Below are positions 24,679 to 36,174 of a stretch of DNA of 64,000 nt, one piece after another. Position 1 is the stretch's first letter; each line of letters starts with the position of its first letter. The DNA is from Atherinomorus stipes (taxonomy: Eukaryota; Chordata; Actinopteri; Atheriniformes; Atherinidae). Location of the stretch: contig JALJCO010013366.1 of NCBI GenBank assembly GCA_023101725.1, positions 62,001 to 126,000 on the forward strand, given 5' to 3'. The notes under the pieces are model-generated. The model did no database searches and was not told the DNA's origin. It saw only the letters and a program-made list of their open reading frames with translations. Both the position numbers and the translations under genes were made by a program.

Positions 24679-27600
24679 GTACATAGATATGTACATATAT
24701 GCCGTCATCCTCAAAATTATTCAAACCCTTAAATTAAAGATGGAAAAAAAATCAGCTGTCGGTGAAATAAGTTGAAATTGACAAAAGTAATAATAATAAA
24801 AAAAATTCTATGAAAACCATGACATTAATTTTGAATTGTGGTTTGGAAGAAATATGAAAAAACAAACACACAAAAAACAAAACAAGTAAACAAGGAAGAT
24901 GGGGCTCCTAAATTTTGTTAAGCAACATTTTGAGGCCATCACTGTAATCAGATTTTTCTGTAACTTCCAATCAGGCTTCTTTGGCCTTTAATTTTTAAAT
25001 TTTATTTTATTTTTCATTTACAGGTAAATGTGAAACTTTCTATTGTTCCTTAGCCTGAGCTCTCTGTGTTGTCCCCTCTTGTTGCATGTGTTCCTGGTGT
25101 GCTGACTCTGCTTCAGTCAGTCTAGTTCCAGCTTGCAGGTTTAGTCTGTTTTTCTCAGGCTGTCTTGCATCAGCCTAGTTTGTGATCTTATGAACTCTCA
25201 TCTCCTGTCTACCTTAAGAAACTGCATTTGGGTTCATCACAAATTTCCTCAAATAGATTCCAAGATATTTATACTTTTTCTTTAACTTTCTAAAGGATTG
25301 ATCTTTAAGTTGCAACTGAATAAGTTTCATCTAACTAATGCTGAAAACTGATATTACACAAGATACAATATATGGATTTGTGGGCTGATATAAAGTTTAA
25401 GTTAGAGTTCAGACATTCAGAAAACACAGGTTACTGCCAATTACATTACAGGAACACTGGCTTACGTCACAGTCAAAACATGATGAAAGCATGTTGTGCT
25501 TGTTGTCTGTTTGGTTAAACATGTACAGGTATGTCATCATGGAAGGTACAACTTTGGCAAGCCCATTAAACATTTCACAACTATGCTTGTTGTTGGCTGC
25601 ATAATACTTATTGACCTACTAATAGCTACTTGTAAAGAGTTTGGGAGAAGAGAGAGAAAAAAAGTGCAAAACTAAGCCACGGCTCAGGGATTTTTAAAAT
25701 CAATATAATTGATAATTAAAATTGATGAAATTGATGTTAATTATGTTCATTCCTGCTTCTTAAGTTTGTAAAGAAATCTAAGGAACCAACACAGACACAC
25801 ACAAAAACCAGAAGCTTGGCAGGACAGGATCAAGCCAAATCAATCCAGCACAATACGTAATTTAATTTTCTGTAAATGCCACGACTGGAGGATTCAGGTT
25901 TGTACTTAAATGGCTGCTTGGATGTTTGTGGAGAACAGTGCAGATGGTAAACACCATCAGAAACAGTGATGTGACACCAATCTGCTGGTGTACTTTATGT
26001 ACTGCATTATCTTTTTTGACAGTGTTCCAGTGTCATGCACTTATACAACTGTTCTGAGGTCAGGGATCACAATGGACGGCCACAGGTATTGTTTTTTAGA
26101 CCGATGACGCATTCTATTAAGAAAGGCCTAAGCTGGTTGAGTAAGTGTGCAGACCAGTAGGAAAGCATTGTCTTATCTCCAGCACAATTTAAGTGCAGGT
26201 ACTGTCAAGTCCTTGAGCTGATCATTAACATGAAGTTCCTGAGCTCAGTTTTGTAATCTACAGTTTTCATCTGATTGACAAACAAGTCCACTCCTTTTAG
26301 AGCTGCTTAGAGAGTTTCGTCAGCTCTTTACGCAAATCCTGCGTCAGCAATCAGCGCGGCCAGGGATTGGACCAAAATCTTTCCCAAACAAACCTTTTGC
26401 CTCTGAGCGCCGGCAAATTCAACCTCAGCAAATGAGTCTGTCATTGGCTTTCAGACTAAACTAAAGGACAAATAAAATTAAGCTATTTCTAGCAAAAATG
26501 GATGGGAAAAATAAATCTAATGTGATGGGTTTCATACAGGTACTACAGTCTGTAGTTAAAAAGGTGTTTTTAACAGTTTGTTACAATGAGAGCTCAATAA
26601 GACAGCAAAAATAATTATGTTAGAATTTTCTTTTTTTTCATGTTTAAGTGAAAAGCCTGTGTAAGAAAAAAAAATTAAAGTGTAATTAAAGTAAGAGATG
26701 AACTCATATGTTTACCAGAAGTGGAAAGAATTGATGCAGATAGTAAAAATCCTCTCCAGTAGTTGCTCCAACCAATCGCCAAAGCATCTGAATTTAAATA
26801 TCATAATTCCTATCTGCAGATAGATGTAAGGAGTACTACGGCCACATAAGGACAAAAAGATTGGCAGAGGAATTTTAGGCCCCTTCCTCACATACACAAT
26901 AAAGTCAAAATGTTGAGTAAAAAGTTGAAATGTCAGGAGTAAAGTCAGGTCTTTAAGATTTATTCAAACCAGGTTCACTCTACCAAACATTAGTGTTCAG
27001 TTAGGCTAGTGGACTTTTGAGTGGGCTTTAGCAACAAGAATACTCTTTCCCTTTGTCCACATAAGCACAATATTATAGTAAGTATTCATACAAAGCTACT
27101 TCATATCCCAGCATCCCTTTCAGGGTCATGTGACTACAACTAGCTGCTGCTGCTACAGACTGACTTGGCTTTGAAGCTGCTTATAATATGTCTGGTTTTA
27201 AGTTGTTGGTTACGTTACCAAGTTGTCAGAAACATTAGAATTAACCACATGTTGGCTAATATCTGCTAGTATCTGATATCTGGCAGCCAAATGTCCAAAA
27301 TCATATCCTCTGCCTGAGTTAAGGATATTTTGGGATCTTTGCTCTTAGAGTAGAATATAGTTGTATTTCTCAAAATATGAGAGATACAACCTCACAGTTT
27401 TCTGCATATATCAATATCAGATATCGGAATTTAGGAGTTAGATAATACCGGATATCGGTAAAAATGCCAATATCAAACATCCCTACCAACAAGACATGGT
27501 CACTTTTCTTCTCAATTTCAACTTTTTTCTTGACATTTCAACTATATTCTCAACACTTTATTTTGACTTCACTGTTGACATTTCAACTTTATTACAGCTG

Positions 27601-28815
27601 AGGAAGGGGGGAAAAATTCCCCTTTCATTTCATTCCTTATTGCATTTATATCTTTTCAAGATATAAATGTAACTGCAATTTTGTTATATTTTCAAGAATA
27701 TACTATAGTGTTAAGAGTGTTTGGTGGACACAAACCCTTTTCCAGCAGCCCCTTTCACACACCAGTTCATCCATTTAGCCACAGTGACTCTCCTAAATGT
27801 CTTTGAGTTCACAAATTTATTAAACAAGCTGGCCCAATCCAGTGTGTCCTTCACAAATCATTATATATCCCTCATATCAACTTATATTTAGCCATAAATA
27901 GCATAACACACAATGACCCAACAGAATTCAGCTATATAGACTTGTCACATTGTAGTATGTATGATTCAATCTCTATGCTTTTAAATCCCCTAGCATACTG
28001 TGATGCCAGCACAGGAGTCATTCATCTTAAAAAGAAAACAGTAAGAAAAAAAAAAAACATTAATTGATATTGTTCAAAACAATGAAACATGGAACAATTT
28101 TTTTAATATGCATGTTTTCTAACTGAACTGTGACCAACCTTCACTCTAGTTAAGCTCTGAATAGCAGAACATTTTTGACCAGCTAAGACCAGATCAGACA
28201 CATACATGCTCCAAAACAGACGATAAGGGTTGATACAGTAGCTGCAGCACATTGAGATTTCAAGGTCTTCATACCTAAAGGTGTGTGCAAACAAACTATT
28301 ATTGTAAGAAGATGCGCCACATGATCAGCTAAGTTTAAGGGTTTCTTTATTAATCCCCACTGAAATATCTTTATTATTTGCTTTAAGTTGCTTGAACAAA
28401 CTCTATCTGACCTGCTTTGCTGTGCGCATGCACACATTCACAGAGCAAAAGAGACAGGTTTCAGAGTGTGGGTCAAACTACCACATTCAGGTTCTCTAAC
28501 CTGCACGTATCAGTGGTGCTTTGCAGATAAAGTCAAATGCGCACATTCTGCAGGCATTGTCAACAGATCAATATCTTTTACGCAATGGAAAGAGGCTGGG
28601 GCCTTACAAATACCCACAGGATGTAACAGCTGGTACTCACTGAGCAGACTTCAAGCTTTCTGACTGCGAACAAGATTTATTTCTCTCACATTACAGATAC
28701 AAGGCAACAGTGAGTTAACAGCTAACCGTTTGATATTTCAGACAACTGCAAACCTGCTTAAGGAATTTTTTTCATCAGAGTTAAGTTAGTGCAACAGAGC
28801 TGATCAATCTGCAAA
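24679..28815. other. Intergenic, mostly featureless
   Basis: AT-rich sequence upstream of the first diablo gene. The only structure seen is a repeat at 27343-27485, listed separately. The open frames are short and unsupported. Confidence 0.5.
27343..27485. repeat. Dispersed repeat, related to 35.45 kb
   Basis: Shares TAGTTGTATTTCTCAAAATA, then ACAGTTTTCTGCATATATC, ATATCGGAATTTA and GGATATCGGTAA with 35457-35577 in the same orientation, including several ATATCGG units. Family unknown. Confidence 0.65.
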
Positions 28816-30361
28816 ATGCAGGCTGTTCGTCAGTGTTCAGTGTGCGCTCGACGTGCTGCTGGAGGGCTTGTGCAAAATCAGACGGACGTTTCCCTGCTGC
28901 AAATGAGAGGAGCACTCACTGTTCGCTTCATTAGGTAAGTAATGACTGAAAATCACCAATACATGCAGAATAAAAAACAATATCCTGCTGCTTACAGAGA
29001 TTTAATTACCTGTTTATGACTGTAATCTTAGCCATAAGGTTATAACTTGATACAAAGCAAAAATTCACCCACAATATAATTATCTTAAAAATGCATTTAT
29101 TACAGTATATTTGCTTTGTAACTCTATTTATTTATTGTTGTTATTTTTCTGCAGTGGCTCTGAGGGCAGGAGGCCTGGAGTCCAGAAGCTTGGGGATCTG
29201 AAAAATCCTTCATACACCAGCTTAGCATCTTTGAGTGTTGGCCATGGGCTTTGGGTGAGTCTCTGAGGACTTGCAACAACCATATTTCATCTTTCCAAAT
29301 TATTTTCTTTCATGAGTGAGTGTAAATAGGAAAATTAAAAGAAGAAGCAGCTAAACCGATTTTTTCTCATTTTAGCAAGTGGAAAACCTTTCCAACTACT
29401 CACTGATCAGAAGAGCTGCCTCAGTGGTGACAGACAGTTCCAGTACTTTCCTCTCTCAGGCCACCTTGGCTCTCACTGACGCTTTGGTAGACTACTCAAA
29501 GGTAGGTTTTCATTTTATGTGAAACAAATTTGCACATATTTCCAGCTCAGCTCTCTAGTTTAAACATCACAGTGGCTAAACAGTTATTCTATTGTAGGAG
29601 TTCTTGAGCTAGAGTCAAAAATGCATCTATTCTAGCTGTTTTGTTAAGACAAATTGTTGCCCTTCACTGTCCTGACTTTTTCTCCTCCTTCTGCTTGCCA
29701 ATAGGCTGTCCACTCACGCATCGCTTTCCAAAGACAATATTTGGCTGCTCTGGGGAAACTGAGCACTGCAGAGGAGCAGTCACTGAAGCAAGTAATCAGT
29801 GACTGGCGTTCAGAGGTAAGTCCATTTAAGAGGTTTTTGGAAACAAGTCATAAATATGTTATGAATGGCCTAATGAATATTTGTTTTCCTCAAAAAGAAA
29901 GAAAGTCATTAATTATATTTTGTCTTATTTAACAGGCTGCTGAGAGACTGAATGAATGCAAGCGCCATGAATCAATCTGGGTCAACGCTGTCAACCTGTG
30001 TAAAGTGGCAGCTGAGGCAGCAAACAGTTCAGGTGAGTAAATTACAGCTCAGGCTTCATGATATGTTAAATGCTGCTGGATTTATAAAAGCGGAGGAAGG
30101 ACTTACTAATGTCGGAAGTATTTGACAAAATGTGTTTGCATGTCTGTGTTTGCAGGAGCCCAGCAGGCGTCCATCTCTATCACGACAAACATTCAGGTTG
30201 CCAAGTCACAGGTTAAGGAGGCGCAGAAAAGGTCAGAGGCGGCTGAAAAGAAGCTTGCTGAGACCAAAGTAGACGAAATCCAGAGGATGGCAGAATATGC
30301 TGCTTTCCTAGAGGACAGCGAGGAGCATGAGGTGCATGAGGCTTATCTGCGAGAGGACTAA
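28816..30361 (+). CDS. diablo: diablo (Smac) paralogue lacking the IAP-binding motif, 6 exons
   Basis: Smac/DIABLO is a mitochondrial intermembrane protein released in apoptosis. Its processed N-terminus (AVPI in human) binds IAP BIR domains. Exons: 28816-28934, 29155-29254, 29376-29501, 29705-29815, 29936-30032, 30156-30361. They total 759 nt (252 aa), all junctions in frame. Family marks: [20 protein letters not shown], the coiled helical body ([36 protein letters not shown]) and the C-terminal EAYLRED shared with human DIABLO. Exon 2 ends at a good donor right after SVGHGLW, where the 40-kb copy continues CAVPFKE. No A-(V/T/I)-(P/A)-(F/I) tetrapeptide occurs near any plausible cleavage site, and reading through the donor meets TGA three codons later. 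It may be mitochondrial but is unlikely to bind IAPs in the classical way. The exon 1 start at 28816 is the first ATG giving a basic leader and is the least certain boundary. Confidence 0.88.
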
Positions 30362-30365
30362 GGCA

Positions 30366-30371
30366 AATAAA
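30366..30371 (+). promoter_or_regulatory. Candidate polyadenylation signal AATAAA
   Basis: Five bases after the stop codon of the first diablo gene. Further AATAAA copies occur at about 30702-30710, which would leave a more usual 3' UTR of about 350 nt, so the later cluster is the likelier signal. Confidence 0.35.
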
Positions 30372-30379
30372 TAGTGTTA

Positions 30380-32310
30380 CATAAAAATGTGTCAAAGTGC
30401 CCAGTTTTCTGTTGAAAACTGATCTATCTGCAGTTTTTGTTTTCCCCTTTGGTTTGGAGCCTGTAACATGCTGCATATATTTGTACTTACAAAAGGGAAA
30501 TATATAATTTCTAGATGGAAATTAAGCAGAAAGCACTTAATGATTATGTAAAATTTCATCATTATTTAAAAGTATTTATTTCATTAGTTAATGGCAGCAA
30601 ATTTAACAGTGGAATCCACGGTAGATATTGTGTGTCAGTGTTTTTTTTTTTTACAAAAATATTTTCTGTATTGTTATTTTTCATTGTGAACAAAAAGGAA
30701 AAATAAATAAATCAATAAAAAAAGAAAGATATATCTGTGTGTTTGTTTGTGCTTGTTGCCCTCTCATGTTTGAAAATGCTGTGATATCTTGGTGTTCCTA
30801 GAGGAAGACAGAGAGACAAAAGACAAATGTTGGCCTTGTCCATGTTAGTTTAAGATCTAATTGATCATGAATTACTAATTAAGGGAATAAAGCCACATGC
30901 ACACTTTATTCATTTGCATGAATGTTTTTGCACCTTACATTCATGATCTAAGAATAAGAGGAGAATTTTTCTCTTAAACCTTACAGTAAATACTGGGTCA
31001 ACTTTATTAGGGGAGCTTTATCTTACAAGAAATTCAGTATAGTTTACAGAACTGCAGGAGTTAAACAATTTTCTCAGGATTAGAGATATTGGAGCTTAAA
31101 AATAATCACCACTGACGGCAAAGTTTTACCAGTTGAGGTTTATGTTTTCATTCCCTTCCAAGATTCAAGCTTTAAGATTTGTTTATTTATTCATATTCAT
31201 AACATGTTATTCTTTCTTTGACACAAGTGAAAAAGAAAAGCTCCACTTCATCTGTTGAGGAAGAGTTTGTTCCCGGTTGATTCACCACAGTCCTTTATTC
31301 TAACTGAAAGAATCATCAAAAATGACAAGAAAATAATATCCAACCACAAGCTATCACACTGGGGATCGAGCTGTTCACCTTCCAGTTGGGAGGAAAGCAC
31401 TTAGCAGCTACAGTAGACTGCCCGCTTTCAGTCCCCAGCGGTCTCAATGGCGATTCCAAACATACGAATTTTGGTCATTTCCCATCAATGTCCATCGATA
31501 ACGCTTGTCAATTTCTCCACGTTGACGCCTACCTTGCGTGCAACATGCGTAGCAAGTCCAGAACCTCCTCGTGCTTGCCACTCTGAGTTAGAATGACCCC
31601 CAGTTTTCGATTCTGCTCACAAATCGCATTAGTCTGAGTGTTGACAACACGGCAAAACGCCTCAGGCAGCCTGCCGACAGCTACCGTGAGCAAGCAAGAA
31701 GGCTCCCCTGCGCCTTGTCTTTGGGTGAAAAAAAATGTATCCAGTGCGTTGAGAGACCAGCCGACCATGGAATCACTTATATTAATGTAGGTTTAATTGT
31801 TTGTAGCTGTGATATATATCTATTTTTTTAAGTATGAAGTTTGATTTAAGTTTTTTTTTCTTCATCATGCAGTAAGCATACAGTATGTTATAGATTTTAA
31901 AAATAAATCAATCTTCCCAACTAGTAGATGATGGTGTGATTGATGATTTATGATCGTGTATTTCTAAATTGGACATGTACTTACACTGGTATAAGGACAC
32001 AGACTGTAGTGCATATAAAAACTTCTCTGCGTGTTTTAATGTAATAACAGATTTTAATGTCATTCGTACATCTCAAAAAGTTGCATTGCCACAAAATACA
32101 TAAAAACCAGACAGCATCAACTCCTACTCAATATCTTCACTGTTTTATTAAAGAAAAATGATTAATTGTTATTGTATACAATATATTTGTCAGTTAAGCA
32201 TCAATAATTTTATACATGCATGAACTTATCTACACCAGTGTTTTATTACATGTTAATTATAACACGCAGGTCAGAAAAATTCCCTGTGCATATTCCGCTC
32301 TCAGTATAAC
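30380..32310. other. Intergenic, no supported gene
   Basis: Holds the 3' UTR of the first diablo and the downstream flank of the second receptor. A patch at about 31380-31770 is less AT-rich than its surroundings and open on both strands (minus-strand frame 31529-31768), but I recognise no protein in it. It may be decayed repeat sequence. Confidence 0.4.
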
Positions 32311-33233
32311 TCAGGTAATGTTTCTTTTGATAAAGCAAAAGCAGACATAGTTTTTTATTGCATGAAAAAATGTTTCATCCCTGAGACCAAAGATCAGAGG
32401 ACTCAGACATCTTGGAACAAGACTAAACACTATGTAGTTAAAATACCTCATATTTGCATATAAATTAACATCATTCTGAAACACAGCAGTTTCTATGAAG
32501 GGACACCACAGCCGGGCAAGACAGAGCAACAACTGGAAAGCATGAAGAAGCACAGTTTTGAGCCCTTTCCTTGTTAACTCTTTATTCTCTCCTGATGCTG
32601 CCTTGGCCACTTTCAGTATTTTTTCATACGAGAAAATGATAATAATGCACATAATTAAGAAGTAAATTTGATTTACAGCAGTTCTAACATGATCCTGCCA
32701 CGCATACAGAATGAACATGTCCACTGAACACATCCTGTTCTGTTTGTAGAAGCTGTGAGGGGCTGATGCAAAGAACATGGAGAGAATCACAATGCAAACA
32801 ACAGAGCTGATGCCATGAATGATGAGGATACAGTGCATAGTGCTGCGTGTGGAGCACAGCTCTGCATGACGCAGTGGCATGCAAATGGCCACGTAACGCT
32901 CCAGAGTCATTGCTGTCAAAGTAACTGGTGTGACTTTAGAGTACAGAAGCATAACAATAGAGATAATTGTACATACCCACACTGGAATGGCGATTCTAGA
33001 AAAGTTCAAGATGAGCAGAATATCGGACATGATTAACATCAAACTGTCTGACAGCATCATTACAGCAAACAAGATGTAGCGTGCTATGGTGTGGAAACAC
33101 TCTTTTTGAAAAAGGTCACAATGAGCAACATGTTGATACAAAGAAAAATAATCACCAAAAACTGCACAAAAATACCCCCATCATTGATCTTTTCCTGCAA
33201 AATGGCACCAAATAGAGAACTGTTATCTGCCAT
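32311..33233 (-). pseudogene. Second OR 131-2-like odorant receptor, one-base frameshift
   Basis: The ATG at 33233 opens a frame encoding the N-terminus and TM1, ending LCINMLLIVTFFKK. The receptor then continues one frame over with ECFHTIARYILFAVMMLSDS to the stop at 32311. Joined, it is about 307 aa, normal for the family. It keeps MTLERYVAICMPLRH after TM3, KTVLLHAFQLLLCLARL in TM6 and VPRCLSPLIFGLRDETF in TM7. The break lies in adjacent runs of five T and five A (33103-33113 on the plus strand), where one missing base explains it. Everything else is intact, so this is either a very young pseudogene or a homopolymer error in the assembly. It is clearly diverged from the receptor at 22-23 kb. 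Confidence 0.85.
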
Positions 33234-33982
33234 TTATATCTTTATACAAACAAATGTTGCCTGAGACTGCACAAGATATTTAGATAAACAAACAGGTTGA
33301 TGCAATTCCCCCTACAAAGTGCAGAAGAGATGTACAAGTGTTAAGATGTCCAGCAGTTCACAATACCTTTGTCCTGTTTGGAGAACAGTCTGCTGATCTC
33401 TGAGCACCTTTAAGGAGACTGCTGTATGTGGCATCTTTAAATACAAAACATCAAAGCACAACATCAACTTTGTGGTGTCATCATTGCTCCTTCCTGCTCA
33501 TCCCACTCTGTGGCTCTCCATTGAGAATAGATGGAAATAAGATCTCAAATGATGCATAAAAGATTCCCCCCAAAGAATAAAAACATAGACACAGTCGGAC
33601 ATCACACAGAGTGACTGGTCAAGCTTTGATGATCTTCAACAATAAAATTTTTGGTATTTTTTGTTCAAGTTATTTGCAATAAATACTTAGTTGAATATTT
33701 AATTACAATGAATCTAATTTCATTTTGAAAAGTGAAGATAAAAGCATACTGCGCATTAGCATCAAGCTGCTGTACTAGACAATTTTCAACATGATGATAG
33801 CTTTTTTTTTATTTATTTTTTTTACTCTGATTAAATTTTGTGATGAAATGATGCTGGACTTGTTTTTCCTGAGGGATGAGGTTATGGATAGGTGCGTTTA
33901 AAACTTCTCTGCCTAGCTCAGCCTTGATCTTTAGTATAAAGTCTCTACGGTAACAATTAAAGGAAAAAAGATAAAGAAATTA

Positions 33983-34231
33983 CAGTGGGTACAGAAAGTA
34001 TTCAGACCCCTTTAAACTTTTCACACTTTGTTTCATTGCAGCCATTTTGCCAAAATTAAAAAAGTTAATTTTATTTCTCATTAATATACACTCAGCACCC
34101 CATCTTGACAGAAAAAAAAACAGAAATGTAGAAATTTTTGCAAATTTATTAAAAAAGAAAAACTGAAATATCACATGGTCCTAAGTATTCAGATCATTTG
34201 CTCAGTACTGAGTAGACGCACCCTTTTGAGC
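33983..34231. mobile_element. Tc1-like terminal fragment
   Basis: Starts CAGTGGGTACAGAAAGTATT after a TA, continues TTTCACACTTTGTTTCATTG, TACACTCAGCACCCCATCTT and TTTGCAAATTTATTAAAAAA, and ends near GCACCCTTTTGAGCCACGG. This is the long terminal repeat arm of a well-known fish Tc1-type family. Its partner end and the transposase are absent, so it is a solo or truncated arm. Confidence 0.75.
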
Positions 34232-34502
34232 CACGGTAATATTTTGTCATGTCATGATAAAAACAATAAATTCAATTTATCAGGTTGTATTTACAGTTAT
34301 TTATTGTTAGTTTTGCTGTTTGCATCGCTTAAAAAAAAGTCAAATTGTTCTCATGTTTCAGACTTACAGTTTTGCAATACAGGTGTACTACTTGAGCTTA
34401 ACTGATGTAGTTTCGGGCTTCTAGTATTATTTTAGGGCTCAAGACAAAATGTAGTGAAAGATTTATAAAACAAAAGATTAGACTGATATTTTTTATTGTC
34501 AC

Positions 34503-35303
34503 TTAAAGGTGCCATGACATCAAATTTCACTTTTCTGGGGTTTTGGGTGTATAATATGATCTGTTGTGCACTGATGAGGCCATGTGAATGTCCAGAGTGA
34601 GAATCAAAGTTCCTGTTTATGGTCTGTCAGCTTTGTCTCTCTGCTCAGAAACAGTTGAATCAGACAGCAGGCTATCATTCTACGTAGTTCTATCATTCTA
34701 CGTAATTTAATTGCTCCAATAAGAGCACACTATCAAGTAAACAGCGCCCCCCCCCCCCCCCCCCCCCCTCTCTCCTAACGGTTTATGCACCGTCCGCTCC
34801 CCCCTCCCCTCCCTGTCTGATTCAGCTTCGTGTATGGAGCTAGTAGTAACTTCTCTGCAGTCAGGTCTGGGTTTTCAAACAAATGGATTTAAAAGCAAAC
34901 TTCTGCAGTAACACTGAGGGAGGCAGCCACAACCTTGTCATTACCTGTAAGTTTATTTATTTTCTAAATGCTGTCTTGTCTGATAAACGTAGCTCACACT
35001 GTCGGAAGTGCCCATGTTGCTAGCAGTTAGCCTTTAGCAAACTCCGACCGCAGCTTGACCTAGATTCTCTAAATAAGGTCATAGCCAAATAAGGTGTAGC
35101 CAGTCAAAATGAAGTCAACGTGGTCTCCGGGTAAAGCTCCATATCATCACCGGACCCAACTGTATTACTGAGGAAGTGAGGTCTGGCGTTTCAAAACAAT
35201 ACTCCGCTGTAAAAACTGCCGTTTTTTTCTTTGGAGTATTTACATATGCAGTAATGCCAACAACATAAACTAGTTTTTAACTGTTATGTCATCACTCCTT
35301 TAA
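34503..35303. mobile_element. Non-autonomous element with TTAAAGG ends
   Basis: The left end TTAAAGGTGCCATGACAT pairs with the right end at about 35285-35303, reverse complement TTAAAGGAGTGATGACAT. The interior has no transposase frame and includes a C-run of about 24 at 34745-34768. Ends of this type are common among fish MITEs. The superfamily is undetermined. Confidence 0.6.
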
Positions 35304-35456
35304 CATTATTGTGATAAAAATCTGAAATTATCGTGATACATAATTTAGTCCATATCACCCAGTCACGTGAAAAACGACACGTGACTGACGTGCTGTCCTG
35401 TTTGTCGCCCAGCCTCAGGCATCCTTTTGGTCTGAACGTACAGTTAGAGCAGAGTA

Positions 35457-35577
35457 TAGTTGTATTTCTCAAAATATGAGAGAAACAACCTTACAGTTTT
35501 CTGCATATATCGGTATCGGTTGATATTGGATATCGGAATTTAAGAGTTAGACAATGTCAGATATTGGATATCGGTAA
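35457..35577. repeat. Dispersed repeat, related to 27.34 kb
   Basis: Same block order and orientation as 27343-27485: TAGTTGTATTTCTCAAAATA, ACAGTTTTCTGCATATATC, ATATCGG units, AATTTAAGAGTTAGA. Confidence 0.65.
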
Positions 35578-36136
35578 GTGGTACAATAAGTGGTACAGAA
35601 AATGACTGATTGACTGACTATATATACAAACCTGTCCAGAGCTGGTTTAGTCATGGAAAACGCAGGTTTTTTTTATGCCGTTTACTGAAACATTAGCAAA
35701 ACACAGTTTTTTACAGAGTTTTGTTAATAGAAATGGCATAAAAACCACTGTTTTGCCACACAAAACGCTGTTTCTTTATGGCATTTTAATGCAAACGCGC
35801 CATTTGAGTGGCGTGTTTTGGCCCCTTTGGCTTGCCATAAAAATTCATCAACCATCAACCGACCATGCAGTGGAGCACAGCATTTGTTATACAGTGATAA
35901 TAAAACATAAAATTAGTCTTTGTGTATCTCTGAACCCACTGCATGCATCTCTCTTTGGCCTTGCACAGAGGCTGAGCACCGTGCTGGTGTACAAGTCTCA
36001 TCTGTTGCCAACTGAGCAAAGATGTTCAGATCTTCAGATCAGATCAGATCTTAGACACAATTCTCTTAGCCAATGTATAGTTTATAATAAAGAAAAGGTT
36101 TACATATTTCTAAATTTCAGGTATAATTTCCCTGAT

Positions 36137-36174
<38 letters not shown>

